Source: Actinokineospora alba
Lineage (GTDB): Bacteria; Actinomycetota; Actinomycetes; Mycobacteriales; Pseudonocardiaceae
Assembly: GCF_004362515.1 (NCBI RefSeq)
Contig: NZ_SNXU01000001.1
Span: 248,001-312,000 of the forward strand
DNA: 64,000 bases
Direction of reading: 5' to 3'
Translations under genes and position numbers: made by a program
Notes under the pieces: generated by a model
Told to the model about the DNA's origin: nothing
What the model saw: the letters and a program-made list of their open reading frames with translations, nothing else
The model's database searches: none
In this document: positions 6,947-14,942 of the stretch, in pieces
Layout of the letters: the number at the start of each line of letters is the position of its first letter
Position numbering within the stretch: position 1 is the stretch's first letter

Positions 6947-9064
6947 GTGACCCACTCCGAGCCACGTCTGCTGCCCGGCCATCCCTACCCGCTCGGCGCG
7001 CACCCGGAGGCGGGTGGGGTGCGCTTCTCCGTCGCGTCGTCGATCGCCGACGCGGTCGAGTTGTGCCTGATCAACGAGGGTGGCGTCGAGCGGCGCATCG
7101 AACTGGCGGAGCGCACGTTCGGGGTCTGGCACGGGACCGTCCCGGGGGTCACGCCCGGGCAGCGGTACGGCTACCGGGTGCACGGGCCGTATGAGCCTGC
7201 CCGGGGTCTGCGGTGCAATCCGGCCAAGCTCCTCGTCGACCCGTACGCGCGCCGGATCACCGGCACGATCACCGACCTCGGCGCCACCCGCGGCTACCGG
7301 GGCGACCCAATGACCGGGCCGCCGTCGCGGATCGACTCGCTCGGCTCCGTCCCCCTATCGGTGGTCACCTCACTGGGCGGTCCCGACACCGGCCGGCGGC
7401 CGGACGTGCCGTTCGAGGAGACGGTGATCTACGAACTGCACGTGCGCGGGTTCACCAAGCTGCACCCGGACCTGCCGAAGGAGCAGCGCGGCACGTACCT
7501 GGGGCTGGCGCACCCGGCGGTGATCGAGTACCTGCTGCGGCTGGGCGTGACGGCGGTCGAGTTGCTGCCGGTCCACAGCTTCGCCGACGAGCCGCTGCTG
7601 CTGCGCACGGGCAGGCACAACTACTGGGGCTACGCGAGCCTGGGTTTCCTCGCCCCGCACGCGGCGTACGCGTCGCGCCGCGGCAAGGAGGTCGAGGAGT
7701 TCCGGACCATGGTCGCGGCGCTGCACGCGGCGGGCATCGAGGTGATCCTCGACGTCGTCTACAACCACACCTGTGAGGGCGGCGCGGCCGGGCCGACGGT
7801 GTCGTTTCGCGGGCTGGACGCCCCGGCGTACTACGTCCTGGGCGAGAACGGGCACGACGTCGACCTCACCGGGTGCGGCAACACGATCGACGCGGGATCG
7901 CCCACGGCCGTGCGGCTGATCACCGACTCGATGCGGTACTTCGCCACGGAGATGGGCGTCGACGGGTTCCGCATCGACCTGGCCAGCGTCCTCGGCAGGC
8001 CGCACGGCGGCGCCTTCCACCCGGACGCGCCGCTGCTGACGGCGATCACCACGGATCCGGTGCTGGCCAACCGGAAACTGATCGCGGAGCCGTGGGACGC
8101 GACCGGCGACGGCTACCGGGTCGGCGGCTTCGGGGTCAACTGGGCGGAGTGGAACGGCCGCTTCCGCGACGGCACCCGCGACTTCTGGCGCGGCGCGACC
8201 GGGCTGCGCGACGTCGCCTACCGGCTGTCGGGGTCGTCGGACCTGTACTCGGCGAACGGGCGTCGGCCCTGGGCGTCGGTCAACTTCGTCACCGCGCACG
8301 ACGGGTTCACGTTGCGGGACCTGGTGTCGTACAACCACAAGCACAACAACGAGAACGGCGAACACGGCGCGGACGGCACCGACGACAACCGGTCGTGGAA
8401 CTGCGGGGTCGAGGGCGAGACCCAGGACCAGGCGGTGTTGGAACTGCGCGACCGGCAGGCGCGCAACATCCTCAGCACGCTTCTGCTGTCCACCGGCACC
8501 CCGATGCTCACCGCGGGCGACGAGCGGTGGCGGACGCAGCACGGCAACAACAACCCGTACTGCCTGGACAACCACACGTCATGGCTCGACTGGTCGGCGA
8601 CCGCGCGCGGCGAGGACCTGCTGGCGTTCACCCGCCACCTGATCTCCCTGCGCGCCGACTCCCCCGCGCTGCGCCAACCGGAGTTCTTCGACGGCAGGCC
8701 CACCAGGTCCGGCGAACCGGACCTCGTCTGGTTCCGCCCCGACGGCGCCCCGATGACCGACGACGACTGGTTCGACGAGTCCCGGCGCACCCTGGGAATG
8801 TGGATCGACGGCTCGGAATGCCTCTCCCGCACCCGCGAGGGCGACGTCGTGGCCGACGACTCCTGGCTGCTGCTCCTGCACGCGGGACAGGACCCGATCG
8901 ACTTCACCCTGCCACCCGCGCGCTACGGCGAGCGGTTCGTCCCGACCCTGGACACCCGCACCCGCCGAGGCACCCCGGACGACGCGACCCCTTGCGCCCC
9001 AGGCGACAAGGTGCACCTGACCGGCCGGATGACACTGCTGATGCGCGCACCCCGGTCGACCTGA
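6947..9064 (+). CDS. glgX: Glycogen debranching enzyme GlgX
   Basis: The protein has 705 residues. It starts with a CBM48 early-set domain (about 1-120: HPYPLGAHPEAGGVRFSVA, YGYRVHGPYEP), then a GH13_11 barrel and a C-terminal beta domain. The catalytic nucleophile is Asp344 (GFRIDLASVLGR), the acid/base is Glu381 (LIAEPWDATG), and the transition-state Asp is in TAHDGFTLRDLVSYN. It hydrolyses alpha-1,6 branches of phosphorylase-limited glycogen and so works with GlgP at 21356. The GTG at 6947 is chosen because it directly precedes the conserved N-terminus. The GGAGG at 6941-6945 is unusually close, so a nearby TTG start cannot be excluded. Confidence 0.92.
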   Translation: MTHSEPRLLPGHPYPLGAHPEAGGVRFSVASSIADAVELCLINEGGVERRIELAERTFGVWHGTVPGVTPGQRYGYRVHGPYEPARGLRCNPAKLLVDPYARRITGTITDLGATRGYRGDPMTGPPSRIDSLGSVPLSVVTSLGGPDTGRRPDVPFEETVIYELHVRGFTKLHPDLPKEQRGTYLGLAHPAVIEYLLRLGVTAVELLPVHSFADEPLLLRTGRHNYWGYASLGFLAPHAAYASRRGKEVEEFRTMVAALHAAGIEVILDVVYNHTCEGGAAGPTVSFRGLDAPAYYVLGENGHDVDLTGCGNTIDAGSPTAVRLITDSMRYFATEMGVDGFRIDLASVLGRPHGGAFHPDAPLLTAITTDPVLANRKLIAEPWDATGDGYRVGGFGVNWAEWNGRFRDGTRDFWRGATGLRDVAYRLSGSSDLYSANGRRPWASVNFVTAHDGFTLRDLVSYNHKHNNENGEHGADGTDDNRSWNCGVEGETQDQAVLELRDRQARNILSTLLLSTGTPMLTAGDERWRTQHGNNNPYCLDNHTSWLDWSATARGEDLLAFTRHLISLRADSPALRQPEFFDGRPTRSGEPDLVWFRPDGAPMTDDDWFDESRRTLGMWIDGSECLSRTREGDVVADDSWLLLLHAGQDPIDFTLPPARYGERFVPTLDTRTRRGTPDDATPCAPGDKVHLTGRMTLLMRAPRST

Positions 9065-9909
9065 CCACGCATTTCGACGAAAGCGTCCGCGCGGACCACA
9101 ACAAACTGGGGATGAGGTGGCCCCGCCGCTGCTGTAAGGGTGGTGGGGCGTGGTGTTCCTGACGGGACCTGGCTCTCCACCCGCCCGACCTCTTGTTGGA
9201 GTGTCTTTCCCGAGATCCCCACCTCCAGCGGCACAACCAACCGCCACCGCAGAGACTGGCGAACCTGGCCCGCGGACCTGCGCCACCCGACCGGCCCTGC
9301 CGTCGCCGCCGCCCGCCGCGACCTGACCGACCGGGACTGCGACCGCCAAGTCAACCGAGCCCTGCACCTCACCATCCGCAGCCGCCTCGCCGGCTGGCCG
9401 ACAATCAAGGCCTACAAAACCCGCCGCACCACCGAAGGAAAGACCACAAAGGACATCAACCGCAGCCTCGCCCGGGGCTCCACAAGCCCTGACCAGGGCC
9501 AACACCCACCCAAGCCGCACAACAAACCCCCACCCACCACTGGGGGGCTGCCCCTGGCCAGTCTATCGGCGGTGGCGGCGCGGGTGAAGGTGTGCGCGCA
9601 GGCTGTGGACAACAGGCCGTTACCTGTGGATCACGGTGCCCACGCAAGCCCAAGTTCCGGGTGGGTGTCGCCGAAACCGCGCAGGTCGACGGCAATCGGT
9701 TCCACGACGTGGGAGGCGGTGCCGCGACCGGCCCACCGTGCCAGCATGGGCGGCATGACCGGGTCGCTGCTGTGGCGTGACCGCACGATCGACCACCAGT
9801 TGGTGGCCTCGTGCGGCTGTACCGCCACGCGGCCCGCCTCTCCCTGATCTCACACCCCGGCGTGCCGCGTTTCGCTGTCCTCACCCGACACGAACCTCAG
9901 GAGCACCGC
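9065..9909. other. Gene-poor gap with transposase debris
   Basis: This stretch of 845 bp holds no convincing intact gene. A fragment of an IS110-like transposase reads in the plus strand at about 9335-9480. The rest (9481-9909) contains only short open frames without recognisable motifs or ribosome binding sites. The short distal part serves as the leader of the cysteine dioxygenase gene. Confidence 0.7.
9335..9480 (+). pseudogene. Remnant of IS110/IS116-type transposase C-terminus
   Basis: The translated piece contains DRQVNRALHLTI followed by a KAYKTRRTTEGKT segment and DINRSLAR. These correspond to the conserved C-terminal block of IS110-family transposases, in which an N-R-A-L-H motif precedes A-Y-x-x-R-x-x-E-G-K-T and R-C-L-K-R. 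The upstream catalytic DEDD part and downstream end are absent, so it is a decayed relic rather than a functional element. No terminal repeats are visible. Confidence 0.6.
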
Positions 9910-10449
9910 ATGCCGGTCCTTGCCGATCTCGACATCCACCCCCGTCTCGACTCCCCCACGCTGCGCAACCTGATCGCCCCGCGACGTCCCGTGTGGACAC
10001 CCGCCGAGCTGCGCCAGCTGACCGCGTCCACGGCCAACCGCCTGTCCCGCCCGCTGCTCGACGTCGTGCGCTTCTCCAGTCCGCAGCGCTGGTGGGCGCG
10101 GGTCGCGGTCACCGACGAAATCGAGTTGTGGCTGCTGTCCTGGCTGCCGGGCCAGGGCACGGCGCCGCACGACCACGGGGGTGCGACCGGGTCGTTCACC
10201 GTGCTGTCCGGCGAACTCGCCGAGACGTTCCGCTACCCGGCGGGGCCGATCCGCAACGCCTGGCACCGCACGGGTTCCAGCGTCGCCTTCGGTGCGGGAC
10301 GAGCCCACCAGGTGGAGAATGTGGGCAGTCGGATGGCAGCGAGCGTGCACGCGTACTCGCCGCCGCTGGTCCCCACCCGGGAGTACCGGAGCCTTCGCGA
10401 GGTCCCCGACAGCATTCCGTCCCTTCCGACGCAGCGGGACAACCGATGA
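9910..10449 (+). CDS. Cysteine dioxygenase type I (cupin)
   Basis: This is a 179-residue cupin. The first cupin motif is PHDHGGATGSFTVLSGEL, with two metal-binding histidines of the iron centre, and the second motif contains the third histidine in RAHQVENVG. This pattern is characteristic of bacterial cysteine dioxygenases, which oxidise cysteine to cysteine sulfinate with O2. The ATG at 9910 is preceded by AGGAG at a good distance. An in-frame GTG at 9811 would add 33 residues but has no comparable ribosome binding site. The stop overlaps the start of the rhodanese gene (ATGA), indicating an operon for cysteine and sulfane-sulfur catabolism. Confidence 0.85.
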   Translation: MPVLADLDIHPRLDSPTLRNLIAPRRPVWTPAELRQLTASTANRLSRPLLDVVRFSSPQRWWARVAVTDEIELWLLSWLPGQGTAPHDHGGATGSFTVLSGELAETFRYPAGPIRNAWHRTGSSVAFGAGRAHQVENVGSRMAASVHAYSPPLVPTREYRSLREVPDSIPSLPTQRDNR

Positions 10450-10841
10450 GCGCCATCGACGACGAACTCGCCCGGGCCCGGGCCGACCTGGACCGGGTCG
10501 ACCCGGCGACAGCGGAGCGCCTGCGCCACGAGGGTGCCCTGTTCATCGACATCCGCCCGGTCGTCAACCGCGTCGAGGAGGGCGAGATCCCCGGGTCGAT
10601 CCCGATCGAGCGCATCCACCTGGAGTGGCGGCTCGACCCGCACGGCGAACACCGGATCGCGGGCTTCACCGAGGACACCACCGTGATCATCCTGTGCAAC
10701 GAGGGCTACGCCTCCTCCCTCGCCGCCCGCGACCTCAAACGACTGGGCCTCCGCAACGCCACCGACCTCATCGGCGGCTACCGCGCCTGGAGCTCTGCCA
10801 GCCTCCCCACCCACGACGGCGGAACACCGGCCACCCCTTAA
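10446..10841 (+). CDS. Rhodanese-like sulfurtransferase
   Basis: This is a single rhodanese domain of 131 residues. FIDIRPVVNRVEEGEIPGS is the CH2A-like strand, and the active-site loop is ILCNEGYASSLAA, with the catalytic cysteine followed by a six-residue loop. The C-terminal LIGGYRAWS is also family-typical. It would carry persulfide sulfur on the cysteine. It is translationally coupled (4-bp ATGA overlap) to cysteine dioxygenase, so it likely handles sulfite or sulfane sulfur from cysteine breakdown. The exact acceptor is unknown. Confidence 0.85.
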   Translation: MSAIDDELARARADLDRVDPATAERLRHEGALFIDIRPVVNRVEEGEIPGSIPIERIHLEWRLDPHGEHRIAGFTEDTTVIILCNEGYASSLAARDLKRLGLRNATDLIGGYRAWSSASLPTHDGGTPATP

Positions 10842-10844
10842 CCC

Positions 10845-11098
10845 CGCGAGTCGCCCCTCCCGGCAAACGAGTCGCCCCCTCCGGCAAGTGAGTGCCCCCT
10901 TCCGGCAAGTGAGCGCCCCCTTCCGGCAAGTGAGCGCCCCCTTCCGGCAAGTGAGCGCCCCCTTCCGGCAAGTGAGCCGCCCCCTCCGGGCGACGAGTCA
11001 CCCTTTCGCGATGCGCGAATGTTGAACTTACTTGCCGGAGGGGGCCACTCACTTGCCGGAAGGGGCGACTCGTTTGCCGGAGGGGGCGACTCGCGGGG
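10845..11098. repeat. Palindromic array of 21-bp repeats
   Basis: Six direct copies of a unit with the core CCGGCAAGTGAG (first copy variant) start at 10860, 10881, 10902, 10923, 10944 and 10965, exactly 21 bp apart. Three inverted copies follow with cores near 11033, 11054 and 11075, also 21 bp apart. The outer 10845-10912 and 11030-11098 form inverted arms of about 68 bp with few mismatches. A small hairpin (TTCGCGATGCGCGAA, about 11004-11018) sits in the middle. The array separates the rhodanese gene from trpF. The period is a multiple of three but no gene is evident. Copies contain long C/G runs. Confidence 0.85.
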
Positions 11099-11114
11099 GT
11101 TATAGGGTCGGGGG

Positions 11115-11720
11115 ATGTTTGTGAAGGTTTGTGGGGTGCGGACGGTGGGGGACGTCGACGCGGCGGTGGAGGCGGGGGCGGACGCCATCGGGTTCGTGTT
11201 CGCCGAGCGAAGTGTGCGCCGCGTGGATCCGGAATTGGCCGCGCGTCTTGCCGGGCGGGTTCCGGACGGTGTGCTCACTGTCGGTGTCTTCAGTGACGTG
11301 TCGGCCACCGCGGCGGGCGAGATCGCCGTCGCCGTGGGGCTGCGGGCGGTCCAGCTGCACGGCGACTACCCGCGTACGGCCTTCGCCGAGCTCGCGGGCG
11401 TTCCGGTCCAGCTCATCCGCGCGACCGCGCTCAAGCCGACGACCGACGTCGAGGTCGGCGCGTTCGGCGAGGACCTACTGCTCCTCGACTCCCCCGTGGC
11501 GGGTTCCGGCGAGCGATGGGACCTCGCCACCCTCGACGGGGCCCGGCCCGAGGGGAAGTGGATCCTCGCGGGCGGGCTCGACCCGGCCAACGTGGGCGCC
11601 GCCATCGCCGCGTCCCGGCCCTGGGGTGTCGACGTCTCCAGCGGGGTCGAGTCGAGTCGCGGGGTGAAGGACCACGGTCTGATCCGGGACTTCGTCAAGG
11701 CGGCCCGTTCCGCGACCTGA
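11115..11720 (+). CDS. trpF: Phosphoribosylanthranilate isomerase
   Basis: This is a 201-residue TIM barrel. It carries the N-terminal FVKVCGVRT with the catalytic cysteine, GADAIGFVFAERS, AVQLHGD, the general-acid aspartate in LLLLDSPVAGSGERWD, and the phosphate-binding ILAGGLDPANV and GVDVSSGVES motifs. It converts N-(5-phosphoribosyl)anthranilate to the ribulose form in tryptophan synthesis. It stands alone, with no other trp genes beside it. Many actinobacteria lack TrpF and use the dual-function PriA instead, so its presence is notable. The start ATG at 11115 lies right after the 21-bp repeat array. Confidence 0.92.
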   Translation: MFVKVCGVRTVGDVDAAVEAGADAIGFVFAERSVRRVDPELAARLAGRVPDGVLTVGVFSDVSATAAGEIAVAVGLRAVQLHGDYPRTAFAELAGVPVQLIRATALKPTTDVEVGAFGEDLLLLDSPVAGSGERWDLATLDGARPEGKWILAGGLDPANVGAAIAASRPWGVDVSSGVESSRGVKDHGLIRDFVKAARSAT

Positions 11721-11780
11721 CGCTGGCCCGTCGGAGAACGCGAGCGGGAACCGGGTGTGGCCGGGTAGCGTCTGCCTATC

Positions 11781-12935
11781 GTGCGGTTACTTCGAGTGGT
11801 CTCAGGTCCTGTGTTCCTTTCGGCCGTGGCCACCGGGGTGGTCGTCGCGGTTCTCGAACGGTCCGTGGGCCCGGTCGCGTGGGGACTGGCGGGCGCGATT
11901 GTCGGGCACCTCGTGGGTCTCCTCGCGCTCCAACTGGGACTGCTTGTCGGCGCCATCGCCCTGCGAGCGCGCCTGCATCGGGTCGTGATCGGTGTCGGCA
12001 CCCGCGTCAAGGACTGGACGACGCCGAGGCGGGTTGTCGTGTTGCGTGCGGTGCCGCTGTTCCTGTCGGTGTCGGTGGGTCCTGGGATCGCTCCCGCCCG
12101 CAGGCGCATGTGGGGCGCCGCGCTGTGCTCGATGGCCGCGGGTGTGGTCACCGCGGCCGTGGTCGTGCTCCAGGCGTTCGCCTCGCCTTCCGGCTTCTGG
12201 ACGGGTCTCGCCGTGGCCTGTGTGATCACGGTGGGGCACGCCTTCGTCCCGCGCAAGACCGCGGCGTCCACCTCCACCGGCTGGTTGGTCTTCAAGCTCC
12301 CGGCGCTCACCGGTGTCCGCGCCCAGCAGCTCGACGCCGCCCCGCTGGTGGGCCAGACCGTCGACGCCGCCCAGGAGGGCAAGCTCGACCTCGCGGCCGA
12401 CCTCGCCGCCAGGCTCCGCGACGAGTACCCGGCGCTGCGGACGGCGACGGCGGCCCGCGTCCTGGTGCTGCAAGCCCAGGGACGGTACGCCGAGGCGATG
12501 ATGGTGGCGATGACGATCGTCGAGGACCGCGAGCAGACGCCCGCCGAGGCCGCCGTGGCGTTCGCCGCGCTGGGCGGGTTGGCGTGCGCCACAGTGGAAG
12601 CCGGTCAGCTCGACGCCGAGATCGGACTCGGCACCGCCGCCACGGCCATCGAGAACGCGACGACCCTCGGATACCCCCAGCACAAGCTGAACGGCACCCG
12701 AGCCCTGCACGAACTGCTGTCGGGCAACACCAGCCGGGCGATCTCACTGGCCCGCTTGGCCGCGGACTCCGGCGACGACCGGCTGGGCCGCGCCGACGAC
12801 CTGGCCACCCTGGGCCGAGCCCACATGACGGCGGGCGACAACCGCGCGGCGCGGACCGCGTTGGCCGAGGCGGAGAAGCTGGTCCCCTGGTGGCCGCGCG
12901 TGGCGACCCTGCGCAGCCGCCTCGACATCGCCTGA
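11781..12935 (+). CDS. Membrane protein with C-terminal TPR-like helices, unknown function
   Basis: The protein has 384 residues and starts with GTG. Hydrophobic segments lie at about 8-30, 33-62, 112-135 and 140-158. The cytosolic remainder (about 180-384) is alanine-rich and helical, with repeats that look like tetratricopeptide units (DLAADLAARLRDEYPAL, RYAEAMMVAMTIVED, RAARTALAEAEKLVPWW). The N-terminal half resembles the beginning of a site-2 protease-like or M50 peptidase scaffold only vaguely, and no HExxH motif is present. No function can be assigned. It is a single gene with the TetR regulator converging on it. Confidence 0.7.
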   Translation: MRLLRVVSGPVFLSAVATGVVVAVLERSVGPVAWGLAGAIVGHLVGLLALQLGLLVGAIALRARLHRVVIGVGTRVKDWTTPRRVVVLRAVPLFLSVSVGPGIAPARRRMWGAALCSMAAGVVTAAVVVLQAFASPSGFWTGLAVACVITVGHAFVPRKTAASTSTGWLVFKLPALTGVRAQQLDAAPLVGQTVDAAQEGKLDLAADLAARLRDEYPALRTATAARVLVLQAQGRYAEAMMVAMTIVEDREQTPAEAAVAFAALGGLACATVEAGQLDAEIGLGTAATAIENATTLGYPQHKLNGTRALHELLSGNTSRAISLARLAADSGDDRLGRADDLATLGRAHMTAGDNRAARTALAEAEKLVPWWPRVATLRSRLDIA

Positions 12936-12937
12936 CT

Positions 12938-13585
12938 CTATCGGTCGGCGGGCAACAGCGAACTGATCATGAAGTCGGTGACGAACCGGGCGAATCGGGA
13001 CAGTGGCCAGCCACGTTTCATGACGAGGAGTTCATAGAGTTCGGCTGAGCTGCACGTCCACAGCACGTCGGTGGCCTCCGCGAGGGTGACGTCGGCCCGC
13101 AGCCAGCCGCGGCCATCGAGGAACCGGGCGTGGTGCCGCATGCGTTCGAGCCGCTCGTCGTCACCGGCCCGCAGCAGCGTGGCCATCTCGGGGTCGGTGG
13201 CCGCCGCGGCGCGCATGAGCAGTCGGATCGGCGTCACGAGCGAGGCGACCTCGGCGGTGAGGACACCCCACTTCCGCATGATCGTCTCAGGGTCGGTCTC
13301 CTGCGCCCGCATCTCGTCCGAACGCTGGTAAGCGGGGACCGTTCCCCGGCCGGTCAACCCTCGTTCGTAGATGGCTTGGACCAGCCCGGCCTTGCCGCCG
13401 AAGGCCTTGTACACCGTTTCCACCGACACCCCGGCGGCCCCGGCGATCGCGGACACCGTGGTGCGGGCGTAGCCCTGGTCCAGAAACTGCCGCTCGGCGG
13501 CCTCAAGGATGGCCTCACGGCTGCGGCGGGCCTGCTCTTGGCGTCCACTGGAGTCGTAGCGACGCTTGCCCTTGACCTGTCCCAT
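12938..13585 (-). CDS. TetR/AcrR family transcriptional regulator
   Basis: The protein has about 215 residues. The N-terminal helix-turn-helix reads SREAILEAAERQFLDQGY, then TTVSAIAGAAGVSVETVYKAFGGKAGLVQAI, which is the canonical TetR DNA-binding domain at residues 20-65. The C-terminal ligand domain is not assignable. It diverges from the SnoaL-like/NmrA-like gene pair, and a perfect 17-bp inverted repeat lies between them, so it probably represses that pair. ATG at 13585 is chosen. An in-frame ATG at 13597 lies almost on top of AGGAG and is less likely. Confidence 0.85.
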   Translation of the reverse strand: MGQVKGKRRYDSSGRQEQARRSREAILEAAERQFLDQGYARTTVSAIAGAAGVSVETVYKAFGGKAGLVQAIYERGLTGRGTVPAYQRSDEMRAQETDPETIMRKWGVLTAEVASLVTPIRLLMRAAAATDPEMATLLRAGDDERLERMRHHARFLDGRGWLRADVTLAEATDVLWTCSSAELYELLVMKRGWPLSRFARFVTDFMISSLLPADR

Positions 13586-13600
13586 AATTCGTTCCATACT

Positions 13601-13617
13601 CCTGTATTGGTTACAGG
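13601..13617. promoter_or_regulatory. Putative TetR operator
   Basis: CCTGTATTGGTTACAGG is a perfect inverted repeat (6-bp arms, 5-bp centre) in the short gap between the divergent TetR gene and the SnoaL-like gene. A second, overlapping pair GTTAC/GTAAC extends to about 13627. This is the usual arrangement for an autoregulating TetR repressor. Confidence 0.65.
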
Positions 13618-13644
13618 CGATGGTAACAGAAATGGGAGTGGGCC

Positions 13645-14070
13645 ATGAACCACTCGAACCTGCTGGAAAACCTGCTGCACGCGGTGAACAGCCACGATCT
13701 CGACGCGCTCGTGGCCTGCTTCGCCACCGACTACGTGAACGAGACCCCGGTCCATCCCGAGCGCGGATTCCGCGGTCGTGAGCAAGTGCGCCGCAACTGG
13801 ACCCAGATCTTCGCCGGCGTCCCCGACATCCACGCTGACGTCCCGCGCACCGCGATCGACGGGGACACCCTGTGGACCGAGTGGGAGCTGTCCGGGACCC
13901 GCGTCGACGACGGCGCGTTCCTCATGCGCGGCGTGGTCGTCTTCACCGTCGCGGGCGGCCTCGCCCGCTCGTCGAGGTTCTACCTGGAGCCGGTGGAGAC
14001 CGTCAGCGGCGACGTCGACGCGGCGACCCAGCGTCTTGTCGGAACACCAGACCCTAAGGAGGGGTCATGA
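13645..14070 (+). CDS. SnoaL-like (NTF2-fold) protein
   Basis: This is a 141-residue protein of the SnoaL/NTF2 superfamily. It has the typical opening helix (LLENLLHAVNSHDLDALVACFATDYV), FRGREQVRRNWTQIFAGVPDI, and a beta-sheet ending in SRFYLEPVE. Family members include polyketide cyclases and small-molecule hydrolases or isomerases, and many have no known substrate. It overlaps the NAD(P)-binding gene by 4 bp (ATGA) and diverges from a TetR gene, which suggests an inducible small-molecule-handling operon. Confidence 0.8.
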   Translation: MNHSNLLENLLHAVNSHDLDALVACFATDYVNETPVHPERGFRGREQVRRNWTQIFAGVPDIHADVPRTAIDGDTLWTEWELSGTRVDDGAFLMRGVVVFTVAGGLARSSRFYLEPVETVSGDVDAATQRLVGTPDPKEGS

Positions 14071-14942
14071 TCCTGGTAGCGGGAGCGACCGGCTCGCTCG
14101 GCCGACACCTGACCCGAACACTGCTCGACGACGGAAAGCCCTTGCGCGTGCTGGTGCGGGAAGGGTCGCCCTACGACGAACTCGTCGCCGCGGGAGCCGA
14201 ACCGGTGATCGCGGACCTGAAAGACCCGGATTCCCTCGCCACGGCATGCGCGGGTGTGGACAGTGTCGTCACCACGGCCAACGCCACCGCCCGCGGCGGC
14301 GCCGACACCATCGAGTCGGTCGACCGCCAAGGCAACCTCGATCTTGTCGACGCCGCCGAGGCCGCGGGCGTGCGCCGCTTCCTGTTCGTCTCCGCCCTCG
14401 GGGCGCGGCCCGGCCATCCGCTGCCGCTGCTCAACGCGAAGGGCGAGACCGAACAGCGTCTGCGGGAGAGCGGGATGGCCTGGACGGTGGTGCAGCCGAA
14501 CCTCTACATGGACAAGCTGATCCCCATCGTCGTGGGCGGGCCTGCCCTGGCGGGCCAACCCGTGACCCTGGTCGGGGACGGTCGCCGCCACCACTCGTAT
14601 GTGGCCATGCGCGATGTGGCCGCCTACCTCCGCGCGACCCTCGACCACCCGCGAGCCCAGCGGCAGACCCTCGTCGTCGGCGGTCCTCAACCGCTGTCGT
14701 GGCGCGACATCATCGCGGCCTTCGAGCGGGAACTGGGGTATCCCGTGCCCGTGCACACTGTCGAGCCCGGGGAGCCGGTGCCCGGCAGGCCGGAGTTCAT
14801 CACCGAACTGCTCACCATGCTCGAGACGTATGACTCACCACTCGACGTGAGCGGCCTGGCGAGCACCTACGGCGTCACACCGACCCCGCTCGCCGAGTAC
14901 GTCCGCGGCTTCGTCACGGCGAACCGGGTGCACGCCGGTTGA
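14067..14942 (+). CDS. NmrA-like NAD(P)-binding oxidoreductase
   Basis: This is a 291-residue atypical short-chain dehydrogenase. The N-terminal ILVAGATGSLGRHL is the GxxGxxG dinucleotide site. RVLVREGSPY follows, and FLFVSALGA marks the fourth strand. No YxxxK catalytic pair is obvious, which places it with NmrA/HSCARG-type or quinone-reductase (QOR2-like) proteins. It is translationally coupled to the SnoaL-like gene and probably controlled by the divergent TetR repressor. It could be a redox enzyme or a redox sensor. The 3' end overlaps the converging membrane-protein gene by 29 bp. Confidence 0.82.
   Translation: MILVAGATGSLGRHLTRTLLDDGKPLRVLVREGSPYDELVAAGAEPVIADLKDPDSLATACAGVDSVVTTANATARGGADTIESVDRQGNLDLVDAAEAAGVRRFLFVSALGARPGHPLPLLNAKGETEQRLRESGMAWTVVQPNLYMDKLIPIVVGGPALAGQPVTLVGDGRRHHSYVAMRDVAAYLRATLDHPRAQRQTLVVGGPQPLSWRDIIAAFERELGYPVPVHTVEPGEPVPGRPEFITELLTMLETYDSPLDVSGLASTYGVTPTPLAEYVRGFVTANRVHAG

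Noticed and set aside
9631..9828. Small minus-strand frame containing a VDLRGFGDT-like piece, resembling an alpha/beta hydrolase fragment
   Set aside because: The likeness is about ten residues only, with no elbow or other motif and no ribosome binding site, so it is not supported as a gene or pseudogene.
9811..9909. Cysteine-responsive leader peptide before cysteine dioxygenase
   Set aside because: The frame has no stop before the dioxygenase and no cysteine codons in the expected pattern, so it would be an N-terminal extension rather than a leader peptide.
10860..11098. CRISPR array
   Set aside because: Repeats are 21 bp apart with no unique spacers, include inverted copies, and no cas gene is near.
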